Source: Streptomyces spongiae (GTDB lineage: Bacteria > Actinomycetota > Actinomycetes > Streptomycetales > Streptomycetaceae). From it: DNA of 64,000 nt. The notes beneath the pieces were generated by a model. The model saw only the letters and a list, made by a program, of their open reading frames with translations, ran no database searches and was not told the origin of the DNA. Below are positions 54,224-63,389 of the stretch, piece after piece. The DNA is taken from positions 18,144 through 82,143 of the forward strand of contig NZ_VJZC01000004.1 in the NCBI RefSeq assembly GCF_009377185.1, in the 5' to 3' direction. The translations under genes were made by a program, and so were the position numbers. How positions within the stretch are numbered: the first letter of the stretch is position 1; each line of letters begins with the position of its first letter.

Positions 54224-55543
54224 TCAGGAACCCGTGGTCTTCTCCGCCTCGCTCCACTTCTCGTCGAGTTCGGCGAAGTAGTCCTTCAGGCTTCCGCTCT
54301 GGACGCCTCGGGCCATGTCGACCAGCTTCTGCCGGTAGTCGGGCTTGGCCAGGCCGATCTCCGCGGCGTTGTCGATGGCGTTGACCTGGGCGCTCTTGGC
54401 CTGGGACTGTTCGAGGAGGGTGACACCGTTGTCCTCGAACGGTTTCAGGGTGTCGGGCAGGGCCCCCGACTTGGCCGTCGGTATCGAGCCCTCGTTGCGG
54501 GCGAAGCCCGACTTCTCGGTGAACCAGTCGATCCACGCCCGCGCGGCCGGCTTGTGCTCGGAGTGCAGGCTCACCGCCTGCTGGTAGTCGGAGGAGGTGA
54601 TCGCGCAGAACTTGCCGTCCTTCTGCGCCGGGAACGGCAGGAAACCGATGTCGTCGGGGTTCGTGCCGGCGGTCTCGGCCGCGTCCTGCATCTGCGTGAT
54701 GGCCCACGAGCCGAGCTGCATGGTGGCGATCTCGCCACGTGCGATCAGCCCTTTGGAGTTCTCCCAGTTGGTCGTCGTGGGGTCCTTCTCCGTGAGCTTG
54801 TCGTGGACGACGTCGTAGAGCAGGGAGTCGATGACGTTGAGGTCGCTGCCCTCCGCCCAGGGAGCGGTGGAGGTCGCCAGCTTGTCGTTGGCCTCGGCGT
54901 CACAGCTGACCGAACCGATGCTGGCCGTGCCGGCGGTCAGTGGCCACTGGTCCTTGAAGTTCGTGTAGTAGGGCACCGCACCGGTCTTGGCCTTGATGGC
55001 CTTGAGGTCGGTCAGGAACTCCTGGGGGCTGGTGGGCCAGTCGGTGATACCGGCCTTCTTCCAGACCGCCTTGTTGTAGACGAACCCGTTGGCGTTGCCC
55101 ACGGTGGCGAGCCCGTACACCTTGCCGTCGACGGTCGTGTTGCCGGTGAAACGGTACTTCTCGCTCAGCTCGGTGGAGCTGCCGAGCGAGGCGAAGAACG
55201 AGGGGTAGTCCTTCTTGGCGATCGTGTTCGGGATCATCAGCACGTCACCGTAGTTCTCGGTGTTCATGCGGATCTTGACCTCACCCTCGTAGTCGGTGAT
55301 GCCCTCGAACTTCACCGTCACGTCGGGGTAGATCTTGTTGAACGCGGCCGCGTACTTCTTCATCGTGCCGTTCTGCACGAGGTCCGTCCGGTGCGTCAGG
55401 ACCGTGATGGTGCCGGAGACGCTGCCCGGGTCCGCGGCAGCGGTGGCGGTCTCTCCCTTCGGCGCAGCCGCCCCCGTGCATCCCGTAGCGGTGAGTGCCG
55501 TGACAGCGATCAGTGCGGCGGAGGCCAGCACCTTCCTCGTCAT
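54224..55543 (-). CDS. Sugar ABC transporter substrate-binding lipoprotein
   Basis: Extracytoplasmic family 1 binding protein of 439 residues. The signal peptide ends in the lipobox LTATGC, so the mature protein is lipid-anchored to the membrane. The body shows ITVLTHRTDLVQNG, YPDVTVKFEGITDYEGEVK, VYGLATVGNANGFVYNKAVW and IARGEIATMQLGSWAITQM typical of the class. It is the first gene of the operon; by context it binds manno-oligosaccharides. The LacI-type palindrome at 55748-55761 is in the intergenic region shared with the divergent GH2 gene. Confidence 0.94.
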   Translation of the reverse strand: MTRKVLASAALIAVTALTATGCTGAAAPKGETATAAADPGSVSGTITVLTHRTDLVQNGTMKKYAAAFNKIYPDVTVKFEGITDYEGEVKIRMNTENYGDVLMIPNTIAKKDYPSFFASLGSSTELSEKYRFTGNTTVDGKVYGLATVGNANGFVYNKAVWKKAGITDWPTSPQEFLTDLKAIKAKTGAVPYYTNFKDQWPLTAGTASIGSVSCDAEANDKLATSTAPWAEGSDLNVIDSLLYDVVHDKLTEKDPTTTNWENSKGLIARGEIATMQLGSWAITQMQDAAETAGTNPDDIGFLPFPAQKDGKFCAITSSDYQQAVSLHSEHKPAARAWIDWFTEKSGFARNEGSIPTAKSGALPDTLKPFEDNGVTLLEQSQAKSAQVNAIDNAAEIGLAKPDYRQKLVDMARGVQSGSLKDYFAELDEKWSEAEKTTGS

Positions 55544-55747
55544 GTGCCCCAGCTCCTTCCAGATTGCGGCTCAGCCCGCCCTTGGGCTGTCGGCACTATG
55601 GCACCGGGGAAATGAACCGGTAAAGCTATCGGTCTCACCGCGATACATAATCGTTACCAAGTGTCGCTGCACGGTCAGATAAATGTCGGATCAAAAGGGC
55701 GAATTGATGACGCACCGGACATGGTCATGAGAACTAGACCGGTTTAT

Positions 55748-55761
55748 GGACAGCGTTGTCC
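55748..55761. promoter_or_regulatory. LacI-type operator GGACAGCGTTGTCC
   Basis: GGACA/TGTCC arms around GCGT, matching the GACA-xCGx-TGTC pattern of actinobacterial LacI operators. It lies between the divergent binding-protein gene and the GH2 gene, 65 bp before the latter. The LacI protein encoded at 58225 is its likely ligand. A second, weaker candidate, ACCGGTAAAGCTATCGGT, lies at about 55617-55634. Confidence 0.65.
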
Positions 55762-55825
55762 CTGACGGCTAGGTTGGCATGCGAAGCAATCCGAACCGAC
55801 CTTGCCTCACGTGAGGGAGCCGCAC

Positions 55826-58228
55826 ATGAAGGACGTCACCCTGCTCGGCGACGGGTGGGGGCTGCGCCACGAGGACGCGGTGCTGCCCGCCCGCGTACCG
55901 GGCTGCGTCCACACCGATCTGCTGGCCGCGGGGCTCATCCCCGACCCCTTCATCGGCACCGCCGAGCACGAGGTCGCCTGGGTGGGCGACCGGGCCTGGA
56001 CCTATGTCGCCCGGCTCGCGGCCGAGACCGCTCACGAGCGCACGGACCTGGTCTTCGACGGCCTCGACACCGCGGCCGAGATCACCCTGGACGGAGAGGT
56101 GCTCGGCCGGACCCGCAACATGCACCGCTCCCACCGCTTCGACGTCACCGGCCGCGGCGGCGAACTCCAGGTGCGCTTCGCCCCGGCCCGCGAGGAGGCG
56201 GAGGCGGTACGGAAGACGGTCGGCGACCGGCCCAACGTCTATCCCGCGCCGGCCCAGTACATCCGCAAGATGGCCTGCAGCTTCGGCTGGGACTGGGGCC
56301 CCACCGTCGTCACCGCCGGGATCTGGCGGCCCGCCCGACTCGAACACTGGTCGACCGCGCGGATCACCCAGGTCCGCCCCCTGGTCACCGTCGACGGAGC
56401 GCGGGGCCGGGTGGAGGCGCACCTCACGGTGGAACGCACGGCCACCGGCGCGGGCCGCCCGCTGACCGCGCGGGCGTCGGTGGCCGGCGTCGACACCGAG
56501 GTCACCTTCGAGGGCACCGAGGCGATCCTCACCCTGGACGTGCCCGAACCGCGACTGTGGTGGCCGCGCGGGTACGGCGAACAGCCGCTGTACGAGGTCG
56601 AGTTGACGCTGTACGACGAGGGCGGGGCGCTCGACGTGTGGCGGCGGCGGGTCGGCTTCCGGACCGTCGAACTGGACCGCACCGCCGACGAGCACGGCAC
56701 CGGCTTCACCCTCGTCGTCAACGGGTCACGCCTCTTCGCACGCGGCGTGAACTGGATCCCCGACGACGTCCTGCCCTCCCGCATCACCCCCGAGCGCTAC
56801 CGGCACCGCCTCACCCAGGCCGCGGACGCGAACATCGACCTCGTACGGATCTGGGGCGGCGGCATCTACGAGGACGACGCCTTCTACGACGTGTGCGACG
56901 AACTCGGCCTCATGGTCTGGCAGGACTTCCTGTTCGCCTGCTCCGCCTACCCGGAGGAACAGCCGCTGCGGGGCGAGGTGGAGGCCGAGGCACGGGAGAA
57001 TGTCGTACGGCTAATGCCGCATCCCTCGCTCGTGCTGTGGAACGGCAACAACGAGAACCTCTGGGGCTTCCGGGACTGGGGCTGGGAGTCCGAACTCGCC
57101 GGTGACTCCTGGGGCGGGGGGTACTACCTGGATCTGCTGCCGCGAGTCGTCGCCGAATTGGACCCGACCCGGCCCTACACCGCGGGCAGCCCCTGGTCCG
57201 GTACCTGGGACCACCACCCCAACGACCCGGCGCACGGCACCCACCACTCCTGGGAGGTGTGGAACCGCCGGGACTACGCGGAGTACCGCGACAGCGTGCC
57301 CCGCTTCGTCGCCGAGTTCGGCTGGCAGGCGCCGCCGGCCCTGGCCACGCTGCGCCGCGCGCTCCCCGGGGAGGCACTCGCCCCCCACTCACCCGGCGTG
57401 CTGCACCACCAGAAGGCCGAGGACGGCAACGGCAAACTCGACCGCGGGGCCGAACGCCACTTCGTGCTCCCGGAAGCCACCGAGGCGGGCTTCGACCGCT
57501 GGCACTATCTGACCCAACTGGTCCAGGCCCGGGCCGTTGCCGCGGGCATCGAGCACTGGCGCTCCCACTGGCCGCTGTGCGCGGGCACCGTCGTATGGCA
57601 GCTGAACGACTGCTGGCCGGTCAGCTCCTGGTCGGCCATCGACGGTGACGGCCGGCTCAAGCCGCTCCACCACGAGCTCCGGCGCCTGTACGCCGACCGG
57701 TTGCTCACCCTCCAGCCCGCCCCGGACGGCGTCGTGCTCGGCCTCGTCAACCAGTCGGCCGCCCCCTGGCGGGCCGAGGTCGCCGTACGCCGGATGACCG
57801 CCGACGGATCGGTGACGGCCGAGGCACCCCTCACTGTGGACGTACCGCCGAACGGGGCCGTACGGACGCCGCTGCCGGACCGACTCACGATCGGCGGGGA
57901 CCGGGAGTTCCTGGTGGCGGACGTGGACGGACTGCGCGCGCTGCACTTCCCCGTGCCGGACCGGGAGTTCCCGTACCCGCGCCCGGAGTTCGACGTGGGT
58001 GTGGAACCGGTCACCGGCGAAGTCAGTACAGTCGACGTCGTGGTGACAGCACACACCCTCGTACGGGACCTTCTCCTGCAGCCCGACCGGCTCGCCCCCG
58101 ACGCCGTGGCCGACACCGGCCTGATCACCCTGCTCGCCGGTGAGCGGGCCAGGATTCGCGTCCACGGCTGGCCCGAACCGGACGCCGGACAGGCGCGCTC
58201 GGCGTTCTTCTGTGTGGAACCGGCGTGA
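55826..58228 (+). CDS. GH2 beta-mannosidase
   Basis: Cytoplasmic exo-glycosidase of 800 residues. The N-terminal jelly-roll (about 1-180) shows VPGCVHTDLLAAGLIPDPF and ACSFGWDWGPTVVTAGIWRP, both distinctive of GH2 beta-mannosidases. The barrel has ANIDLVRIWGGGIYEDDAFY, the acid/base Glu in LWNGNNENLWG and the nucleophile Glu in PRFVAEFGWQAPP. It splits imported manno-oligosaccharides to mannose. GAGGGAG gives the ATG at 55826. Its last 4 bp overlap the LacI gene (GTGA), so regulator and enzyme are coexpressed. Confidence 0.94.
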   Translation: MKDVTLLGDGWGLRHEDAVLPARVPGCVHTDLLAAGLIPDPFIGTAEHEVAWVGDRAWTYVARLAAETAHERTDLVFDGLDTAAEITLDGEVLGRTRNMHRSHRFDVTGRGGELQVRFAPAREEAEAVRKTVGDRPNVYPAPAQYIRKMACSFGWDWGPTVVTAGIWRPARLEHWSTARITQVRPLVTVDGARGRVEAHLTVERTATGAGRPLTARASVAGVDTEVTFEGTEAILTLDVPEPRLWWPRGYGEQPLYEVELTLYDEGGALDVWRRRVGFRTVELDRTADEHGTGFTLVVNGSRLFARGVNWIPDDVLPSRITPERYRHRLTQAADANIDLVRIWGGGIYEDDAFYDVCDELGLMVWQDFLFACSAYPEEQPLRGEVEAEARENVVRLMPHPSLVLWNGNNENLWGFRDWGWESELAGDSWGGGYYLDLLPRVVAELDPTRPYTAGSPWSGTWDHHPNDPAHGTHHSWEVWNRRDYAEYRDSVPRFVAEFGWQAPPALATLRRALPGEALAPHSPGVLHHQKAEDGNGKLDRGAERHFVLPEATEAGFDRWHYLTQLVQARAVAAGIEHWRSHWPLCAGTVVWQLNDCWPVSSWSAIDGDGRLKPLHHELRRLYADRLLTLQPAPDGVVLGLVNQSAAPWRAEVAVRRMTADGSVTAEAPLTVDVPPNGAVRTPLPDRLTIGGDREFLVADVDGLRALHFPVPDREFPYPRPEFDVGVEPVTGEVSTVDVVVTAHTLVRDLLLQPDRLAPDAVADTGLITLLAGERARIRVHGWPEPDAGQARSAFFCVEPA

Positions 58229-59256
58229 GCGCACCCACCCAACGCGTCACCATCAAGGACGTGGCCGCCCGGGCCGGCGTCTCCAAAGGAGCGGTCTCCC
58301 TCGCCTTCAACGGCAAACCCGGGGTGTCCGACGCCACCCGGGACCGCATCTTCCAGGCGGCCGAGGAACTGGGCTGGGCACCCAACGTCCGGGCCCGCAG
58401 TCTGTCGTCCGGCACCCGGGTGGACACCGTCGGCATGGCCATCTGCCGCCCGGCCCGGCTGCTGGGCCTGGAGCCCTTCTACATGGAGTTCATCTCCGGG
58501 GTCGAGAGCGTGCTCACCCAGCGGTCCTGCTCGCTCCTGCTGCACCTGGTGCGGGACGTGGACGAGGAGATCGCCCTGCACCAGCGGTGGTGGCAGGCCC
58601 GGCAGATCGGTGGTGCGATCCTGGTCGACTTCCGGGAGAACGACCCCCGGGTCCCCGCGCTGCGGGCTCTCGGGCTGCCCGCGGTCGCGGTCGGCCACCC
58701 GTCGCTGACCGGCGGTTTCACCTCGGTGTGGACGGACGACGCCACCGCCGCCGCGGAGGCCGTCCGCTATCTGGCGGCGCTGGGCCACCAGCGCATCGCG
58801 CGGGTCGGCGGGCCCGTCGGCCTCGGCCACAGCGCCATCCGCACGAGGGCGTTCACGGAGGCGACCCGTGAACTGGGGCTGGTCGGCGACCTGCAGATCG
58901 CCACCGGGTACGAGGGCGAGGAAGGCGCCCGTGCCACCCGCTCCCTGCTGCTCAGGGCCGACCGGCCGACGGCCATCCTCTACGACAACGACATCATGGC
59001 CGTCGCCGGCGCCGCCGTCGCCACCGAACTGGGCCTCGCCGTGCCGCGTGACCTCTCCCTGCTCGCCTGGGACGACTCCCAGCTGTGCCGGCTGACCCAT
59101 CCGACGCTGTCCGCGATGAGCCACGACGTGCACGGGTTCGGCGCCGACGTGGCACAGACCCTGGTCGCGATGATCGACGGCGAGGAACCCCCGTCCCACC
59201 AGGTCGACACGCCATCGCTCACCCCAAGGGGATCCACGGCACCACCGCGGAGATAG
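58225..59256 (+). CDS. LacI-family regulator of the mannan locus
   Basis: Repressor of 343 residues. The helix-turn-helix and hinge read TIKDVAARAGVSKGAVSLAF and APNVRARSLSSGTRVDTVG. The sugar-binding domain ends with YDNDIMAVAGAA and LLAWDDSQLCRLTHPTLSA. The GTG at 58225 overlaps the GH2 stop. It most likely binds GGACAGCGTTGTCC at 55748 and is released by mannose or manno-oligosaccharides. Control of the distant GH36 gene through GTAAGCGCTTTC at 37445 is less likely because that site differs. Confidence 0.93.
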   Translation: MSAPTQRVTIKDVAARAGVSKGAVSLAFNGKPGVSDATRDRIFQAAEELGWAPNVRARSLSSGTRVDTVGMAICRPARLLGLEPFYMEFISGVESVLTQRSCSLLLHLVRDVDEEIALHQRWWQARQIGGAILVDFRENDPRVPALRALGLPAVAVGHPSLTGGFTSVWTDDATAAAEAVRYLAALGHQRIARVGGPVGLGHSAIRTRAFTEATRELGLVGDLQIATGYEGEEGARATRSLLLRADRPTAILYDNDIMAVAGAAVATELGLAVPRDLSLLAWDDSQLCRLTHPTLSAMSHDVHGFGADVAQTLVAMIDGEEPPSHQVDTPSLTPRGSTAPPRR

Positions 59257-59307
59257 GAATGGAAATGGACCCGGTCCTCACCGCATGCGCCCCCACAGCG
59301 AGGAACG

Positions 59308-60108
59308 ATGAGTTCTGACATCCGTCATGTCGCGGCCCTTGGCAGCTCGTTCGCCGCGGGCCCGGGAATCGAGCCGGTCGAGAACCGGGCGGCGGGACGC
59401 TCGGCCCGCAACTACGCCCGTCTGGTCGCCGAACGGCTTGGCGCCGGGCTCACCGATCTGACGGTGTCCGGCGCCACGACGGAGACCGTGCTGGACACTC
59501 CCCAGCGAAGTACGCGGACCTGGTTCCCGCCGCAGCTCCAGGGGCTGCCGTCGCACGCGGACCTGGTCACGATCACCGTGGGCGGCAACGACCTGAACTA
59601 CATAGGAAGCATGTACGCGCTCGGCATCGCCGCACGGCTGTCCGCATCTCCCTGGACCCTCCCGCTGCGGCCGGTACTGCCCCGGCCGCGCATACCGGAC
59701 CCGACCGCCGAGGCACTGGAGGACGCCACGGCGAACCTGGTCCGGGTGGCGGACGCGGCCCGGGGCCGGGCGCCCGGCGCCCGGATCCTCCTCGTCGACT
59801 ACCTCACCGTCGTCGGAACCGACACCCGCCACAGCCGGGCGACGCCGTTCGACGAGGCGAGCGTCGACGGACTGCGCCGCCTGGGCCGACAGGTCTCCCA
59901 GGTATTCGAGGCCGCCGCGGCCCGGTCCGGCGCGGACCTCGTGCCGATGGCGGAACACAGCCGTGACCATGCGCTGGGTTCGGCGCGACCCTGGGTGGTG
60001 GGGCTCCCCGACCGACTCCGGCACATCAGGAGCACGGCTCCGTTCCACCCCAACGCCGAAGGAATGCGCGCCACCGCCGACGCCATCGTCGACCATCTGA
60101 AGGCTTGA
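59308..60108 (+). CDS. SGNH/GDSL hydrolase (intracellular)
   Basis: Hydrolase of 266 residues with no signal peptide. AALGSSFAAGPG is the nucleophile block, DLTVSGATTETVL carries the Gly, VTITVGGNDLNY the Asn, and TAPFHPNAEGMRA the catalytic His. The family deacylates carbohydrates or lipids. AGGAACG precedes the ATG. It follows the LacI gene by 51 bp on the same strand and is probably cotranscribed with the beta-mannosidase, which would allow removal of acetyl groups left on imported oligosaccharides. Confidence 0.89.
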   Translation: MSSDIRHVAALGSSFAAGPGIEPVENRAAGRSARNYARLVAERLGAGLTDLTVSGATTETVLDTPQRSTRTWFPPQLQGLPSHADLVTITVGGNDLNYIGSMYALGIAARLSASPWTLPLRPVLPRPRIPDPTAEALEDATANLVRVADAARGRAPGARILLVDYLTVVGTDTRHSRATPFDEASVDGLRRLGRQVSQVFEAAAARSGADLVPMAEHSRDHALGSARPWVVGLPDRLRHIRSTAPFHPNAEGMRATADAIVDHLKA

Positions 60109-61051
60109 TCCCGGACGCTGCGGGCGATGTCCCGCAAATGGTCCCGGCTGTGCTCGCTGACCTGGTGTCTCCTCGAGTACCCGGCGATGTGGGATGACCA
60201 AGTCAGTTCCGCGGTAGCCGCCGTCGGCAATCACCGTGACGCGGCCGACGGCGACAACGATCCGGGTGCCCTGGGCGTCGCAACTCGCGGTGGCGTTTCC
60301 GGCGCGCAGCGCCGCGGCCGGCCTCCTTCATCTGATGGACTGCCGAAGCTCGGCCCGGATCCGGAGGGTCCGCTCGGCGAGGCCGCCAGATCCACGTCCC
60401 TGGCGTCCCCGGAGGAGACTGCGGGGTCGATCTCGCTGATCAGCGCGCCGGTGTTGGTCTACGGGCGTGTAGATCGCGACGTCCGCCCGGACGCCAGGGC
60501 CGCCCACGGCGCTCTCGGCGTGCTGCTGGGTGCCGACCTTGCCGACCACGACCATGACCCCGCCTACGGCTCCCAGGACGACACCGGCCCGGCTCTTCCT
60601 CGGTGGCGGAAGCGGCAGGAGGTACGGCTGGGACACGGTGGACCGCCTGCCCGCCGCAGCTCACATGTGGCGCCGCTCCTGCCGATCCTGCACACCCGGC
60701 ACAAAGAAATCCCAAATATTCTGGACAGGTCCAACGAAGACCCGGTGTCACGGTTCTCCGGATACTTGTCGCGCGCATTCGGCACATGACGGCACATCAC
60801 CCGTGGCGCGCCGACTCCTCGGCGTGCTCAGCCCGCGTGGTCGGCCATGAACTGACCGACACGTCCCGCTCTGCCGTCGGCACCAGCCGCCTTCCCGGAC
60901 GTGCTCCCGGCTCCCCACCGCCCGATCGCCGGGCCGCCGCGTGCACCTGCCCACTCATCAGCATCCTCAGCAGGAGTCACCACATGTCCCCAAGCAGCAT
61001 GCCCGAAAGGCCGATCAAGGTCCGCAGTACGGGCAGGCGGTTGCGAAGCGC
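60109..61051. other. Relic-containing intergenic region
   Basis: About 940 bp without an intact gene. A transposase scrap (60110-60275) lies at the left. A minus-strand frame starting near 60636 reads MSQPYLLPLPPPRKSRAGVV then LGAVGGVMVVVG. It resembles the N-terminus of an actinobacterial membrane-anchored protein with a proline-rich start, but it decays within about 50 residues. Confidence 0.5.
60110..60275 (-). pseudogene. Transposase scrap
   Basis: The minus strand reads VTVIADGGYRGTDLVIPHRR, a segment typical of actinobacterial IS5-family transposases (ADGGYRGTG...IPHRR). A frame change leads to EHSRDHLRDIARSVRDQ, where intact proteins have a His/Arg-rich helix. No start, no catalytic ends and no inverted repeats were found. 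Confidence 0.6.
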
Positions 61052-62617
61052 ATGACATCCCCTCATTTCCTGGCCGATTCATTCGGCGGACTGATGTCGC
61101 CGGTCTCGGCTTTCATGACCGTCATGATCCTCTCGTTTCTGCTCTGCCTCTTCGTCGGTATCAGAAATGACACCGTGTCCGAGTTCTTCAGCGCCAGCAG
61201 AAATCTTTCAACAGGTCGGAATGCCCTGGCACTGTGCGGTGACTGGGTTCCGACGAGCGCACTTCTGGGAGCGGTGAGCGCGGTCGCTGTCGGCGGCTTC
61301 GACGGAATACTCGTCGCAGTCAGCCTGGCCGCGGCCCCTGCGGTTCTCGTGATTCTGGCCGAGCCGCTCCGCGCCACGGACAGCTTCACCCTCGGCGCCG
61401 TTCTGGCACGCCGTTTCCCGGGATCCAGGACCCGCATTGCGGCGGCTGCGATCACGGTTGCCATCTGCGTCCCGATGACCGTGATCCAGCTCACGGTGGC
61501 AGGAGACGCGGCCGCTTACATCCTGGACGTGGAAAGCGAATTCGCCTCGCAAGTGTGCACAGTGATGATCGGCACGCTTATCATCACCTTTGCTGCCTTC
61601 GGCGGCATGCGAGGAACGAGCATCATGCAGATCATCAAGATCGTACTGTTGCTCTTCACCCTTTTGGTGCTGGTCAACTATGTTCTGCGTCAAGCGGGCT
61701 GGGGCTTCGCTACCATATTCGAGCGCGCCGGCCAGCAGAGTGGAGATTCTCAATCGTATTACTCTCCCGGGCAGTTGTACGGAGACTCATCGGAAGGCAT
61801 TCTGGATGTGCTTTCGCTGTGCGTGGGAGTAGCCCTTGGTTCGGCGGTCCTGCCTCACGTCGTGATGCGTGTGAACGTCTTTCGTGACGGGCGGTCCGTG
61901 CGGCGGGGGTTGGCGGTGGCGGCCGTTGTCCTGTCCGCCTTCTCCTTCCTCACCGTGCTCGCCGGACTGAGTGCTGCCGGAGTGATCGGCAGCAAAACCC
62001 TCGTCGCAGACGATCAAGAGAACCTGTCGGCGCTGTTCCAGCTGTCGGAGAGCCTGGGCGGCGAAACCATGGGAGACACTCTGCTCACCCTTGTCTCCTG
62101 CGCGGTCTTTGTCGCCGCGCTCAGCACCACATCCGGTCTCACCCTCGCCATCGGCTCACTTGCGCACGACTTTTCCGAAGCTCGTCGAAGTGCCGAATCG
62201 GACGAGGGGAGGGAGATCAATCTGGCCCGCTGGTTCATCATAGGATCCGGCGCCCTGAGTCTTTTCCTGGCGGTTCAGCTCCACAGCTGGAGCATCGCAC
62301 CGCTGACGTCCTTCGTCTTCTCCCTCGGGGCATCCACCGTACTGCCGGCCCTGGTGTACAGCCTGCTCTGGAAGAAGTTCACGCAGGCAGGCCTCTACGC
62401 AACGCTCTACGGCTCCCTCGGATGCTGCCTCTTCCTGCAAGTTCTCAGTCTGAGCGTGTCCGGGAGTCCCGTCGCGCTGCTGTCTGGGCAGGACTTTCAC
62501 TGGTTGCCGTTGCAGCACATAGCCCTGCTCTCGGTTCCCGTGGGCTTCCTGCTGGGCTGGGCGGTGAGCGCCGTTCAGCCTGCGGAGTCCAGGCGCACCT
62601 CGACGCCGGCCTCGTAG
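61052..62617 (+). CDS. Sodium:solute symporter (SSF family)
   Basis: Inner-membrane transporter of about 521 residues with some thirteen spans. DTVSEFFSASRNLSTGRNAL followed by CGDWVPTSALLGAVSAVAVG is the family N-terminal signature, close to acetate/pyruvate permeases of the ActP branch. GVALGSAVLPHVVMRV is also conserved. It imports a small carboxylate with sodium. The start could be ATG 61052 or 61094. Its last 43 bp overlap the convergent GntR gene, so transcripts of the two genes are antisense to each other at their ends. Confidence 0.9.
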   Translation: MTSPHFLADSFGGLMSPVSAFMTVMILSFLLCLFVGIRNDTVSEFFSASRNLSTGRNALALCGDWVPTSALLGAVSAVAVGGFDGILVAVSLAAAPAVLVILAEPLRATDSFTLGAVLARRFPGSRTRIAAAAITVAICVPMTVIQLTVAGDAAAYILDVESEFASQVCTVMIGTLIITFAAFGGMRGTSIMQIIKIVLLLFTLLVLVNYVLRQAGWGFATIFERAGQQSGDSQSYYSPGQLYGDSSEGILDVLSLCVGVALGSAVLPHVVMRVNVFRDGRSVRRGLAVAAVVLSAFSFLTVLAGLSAAGVIGSKTLVADDQENLSALFQLSESLGGETMGDTLLTLVSCAVFVAALSTTSGLTLAIGSLAHDFSEARRSAESDEGREINLARWFIIGSGALSLFLAVQLHSWSIAPLTSFVFSLGASTVLPALVYSLLWKKFTQAGLYATLYGSLGCCLFLQVLSLSVSGSPVALLSGQDFHWLPLQHIALLSVPVGFLLGWAVSAVQPAESRRTSTPAS

Positions 62618-63300
62618 GGGGCCCCGATCAGGCTGTCGATGAGGGCCTGAAGGGTCTGGGTGAGGTGGTGGCGGCATGCTGCCGCGGCGGCCGGGCTGTC
62701 ACCGTTCACGATCGCCTTGATCATCACACGATGTTCGTCCAGGCTCGTCAGCATCCGGCTGGGCCCGGTGTGCGACAGGTGACGCAACCGCAGGCTCTGA
62801 CTGCGCATTTCGCGGATCGCGCGGGCGAGATAGGGGTTCCGGCAGAAAGCGATGATGTGCTGGTCGAAGCTTTCGGTCAGCGTGTAGAAATCCTGGAACG
62901 ACCGGGCCTGCTGGGCGGCGTCCATCGCCCGGAACGATTCCTCGAACATCTCCAACTGAGACAGCAACTGCTGGAAGGCGTCGAGAGCACGCTCCTGTAC
63001 CTGGGTTTGTGCCGCCACCTGTGCGGCCGCTTCGGATTCGAGCGTCATCCGGAACTCGAACAGGGAGCGCACGCCACCCAGCGAGATGGCCGCCACCCGG
63101 GCCAACTCACCAGGCGCGAAGTCGACAAGTCCTTCGCGGGAAAGACGTCGGATGGCCTCCCGCACGGGGGTGCGGGAGGCACCGAGTTCCTCGCCGAGCT
63201 GGATCTCGCTCAGCTTCGCTCCCGGTTTGAGCCGCAAGGACTCGATGTCCTGCTTGAGCCGTTCGTAGACGGCCTCGCTCTTCCCGGTCGCGCGGGCCAT
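62575..63300 (-). CDS. GntR-family regulator, FCD subfamily
   Basis: Transcription factor of 241 residues. The winged helix reads LKPGAKLSEIQLGEELG then ASRTPVREAIRRLSREGLV; the FCD domain carries FRMTLESEAAAQVA, FDQHIIAFCRNPYL, LDEHRVMIKAI and CRHHLTQTL, with the His/Asp metal-site pattern. AAGGAG gives the ATG at 63300. A half-palindrome ATGTATACAG at 63334-63343 lies just upstream, fitting autoregulation. Its 3' end overlaps the symporter gene, which is its likeliest target. Confidence 0.92.
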   Translation of the reverse strand: MARATGKSEAVYERLKQDIESLRLKPGAKLSEIQLGEELGASRTPVREAIRRLSREGLVDFAPGELARVAAISLGGVRSLFEFRMTLESEAAAQVAAQTQVQERALDAFQQLLSQLEMFEESFRAMDAAQQARSFQDFYTLTESFDQHIIAFCRNPYLARAIREMRSQSLRLRHLSHTGPSRMLTSLDEHRVMIKAIVNGDSPAAAAACRHHLTQTLQALIDSLIGAPYEAGVEVRLDSAG

Positions 63301-63333
63301 GTCGCTCCTTGCCGTCACCATCGGAATTCCCAG

Positions 63334-63343
63334 ATGTATACAG
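63334..63343. promoter_or_regulatory. FCD GntR-type site ATGTATACAG
   Basis: TGTATACA is a perfect palindrome of the TATAC type bound by many FCD regulators. It lies 34 bp upstream of the GntR start codon. Confidence 0.55.
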
Positions 63344-63389
63344 CCTAGCCCCATGGGACCGCTCGCCTGCTTGCACTCCGTCAACGGCC

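Noticed and set aside
53459..55615. A 718-codon plus-strand frame opposite the ABC permease and binding-protein genes
   Set aside because: Shadow of GC-rich codons; the minus strand has clear EAA loops and a lipobox.
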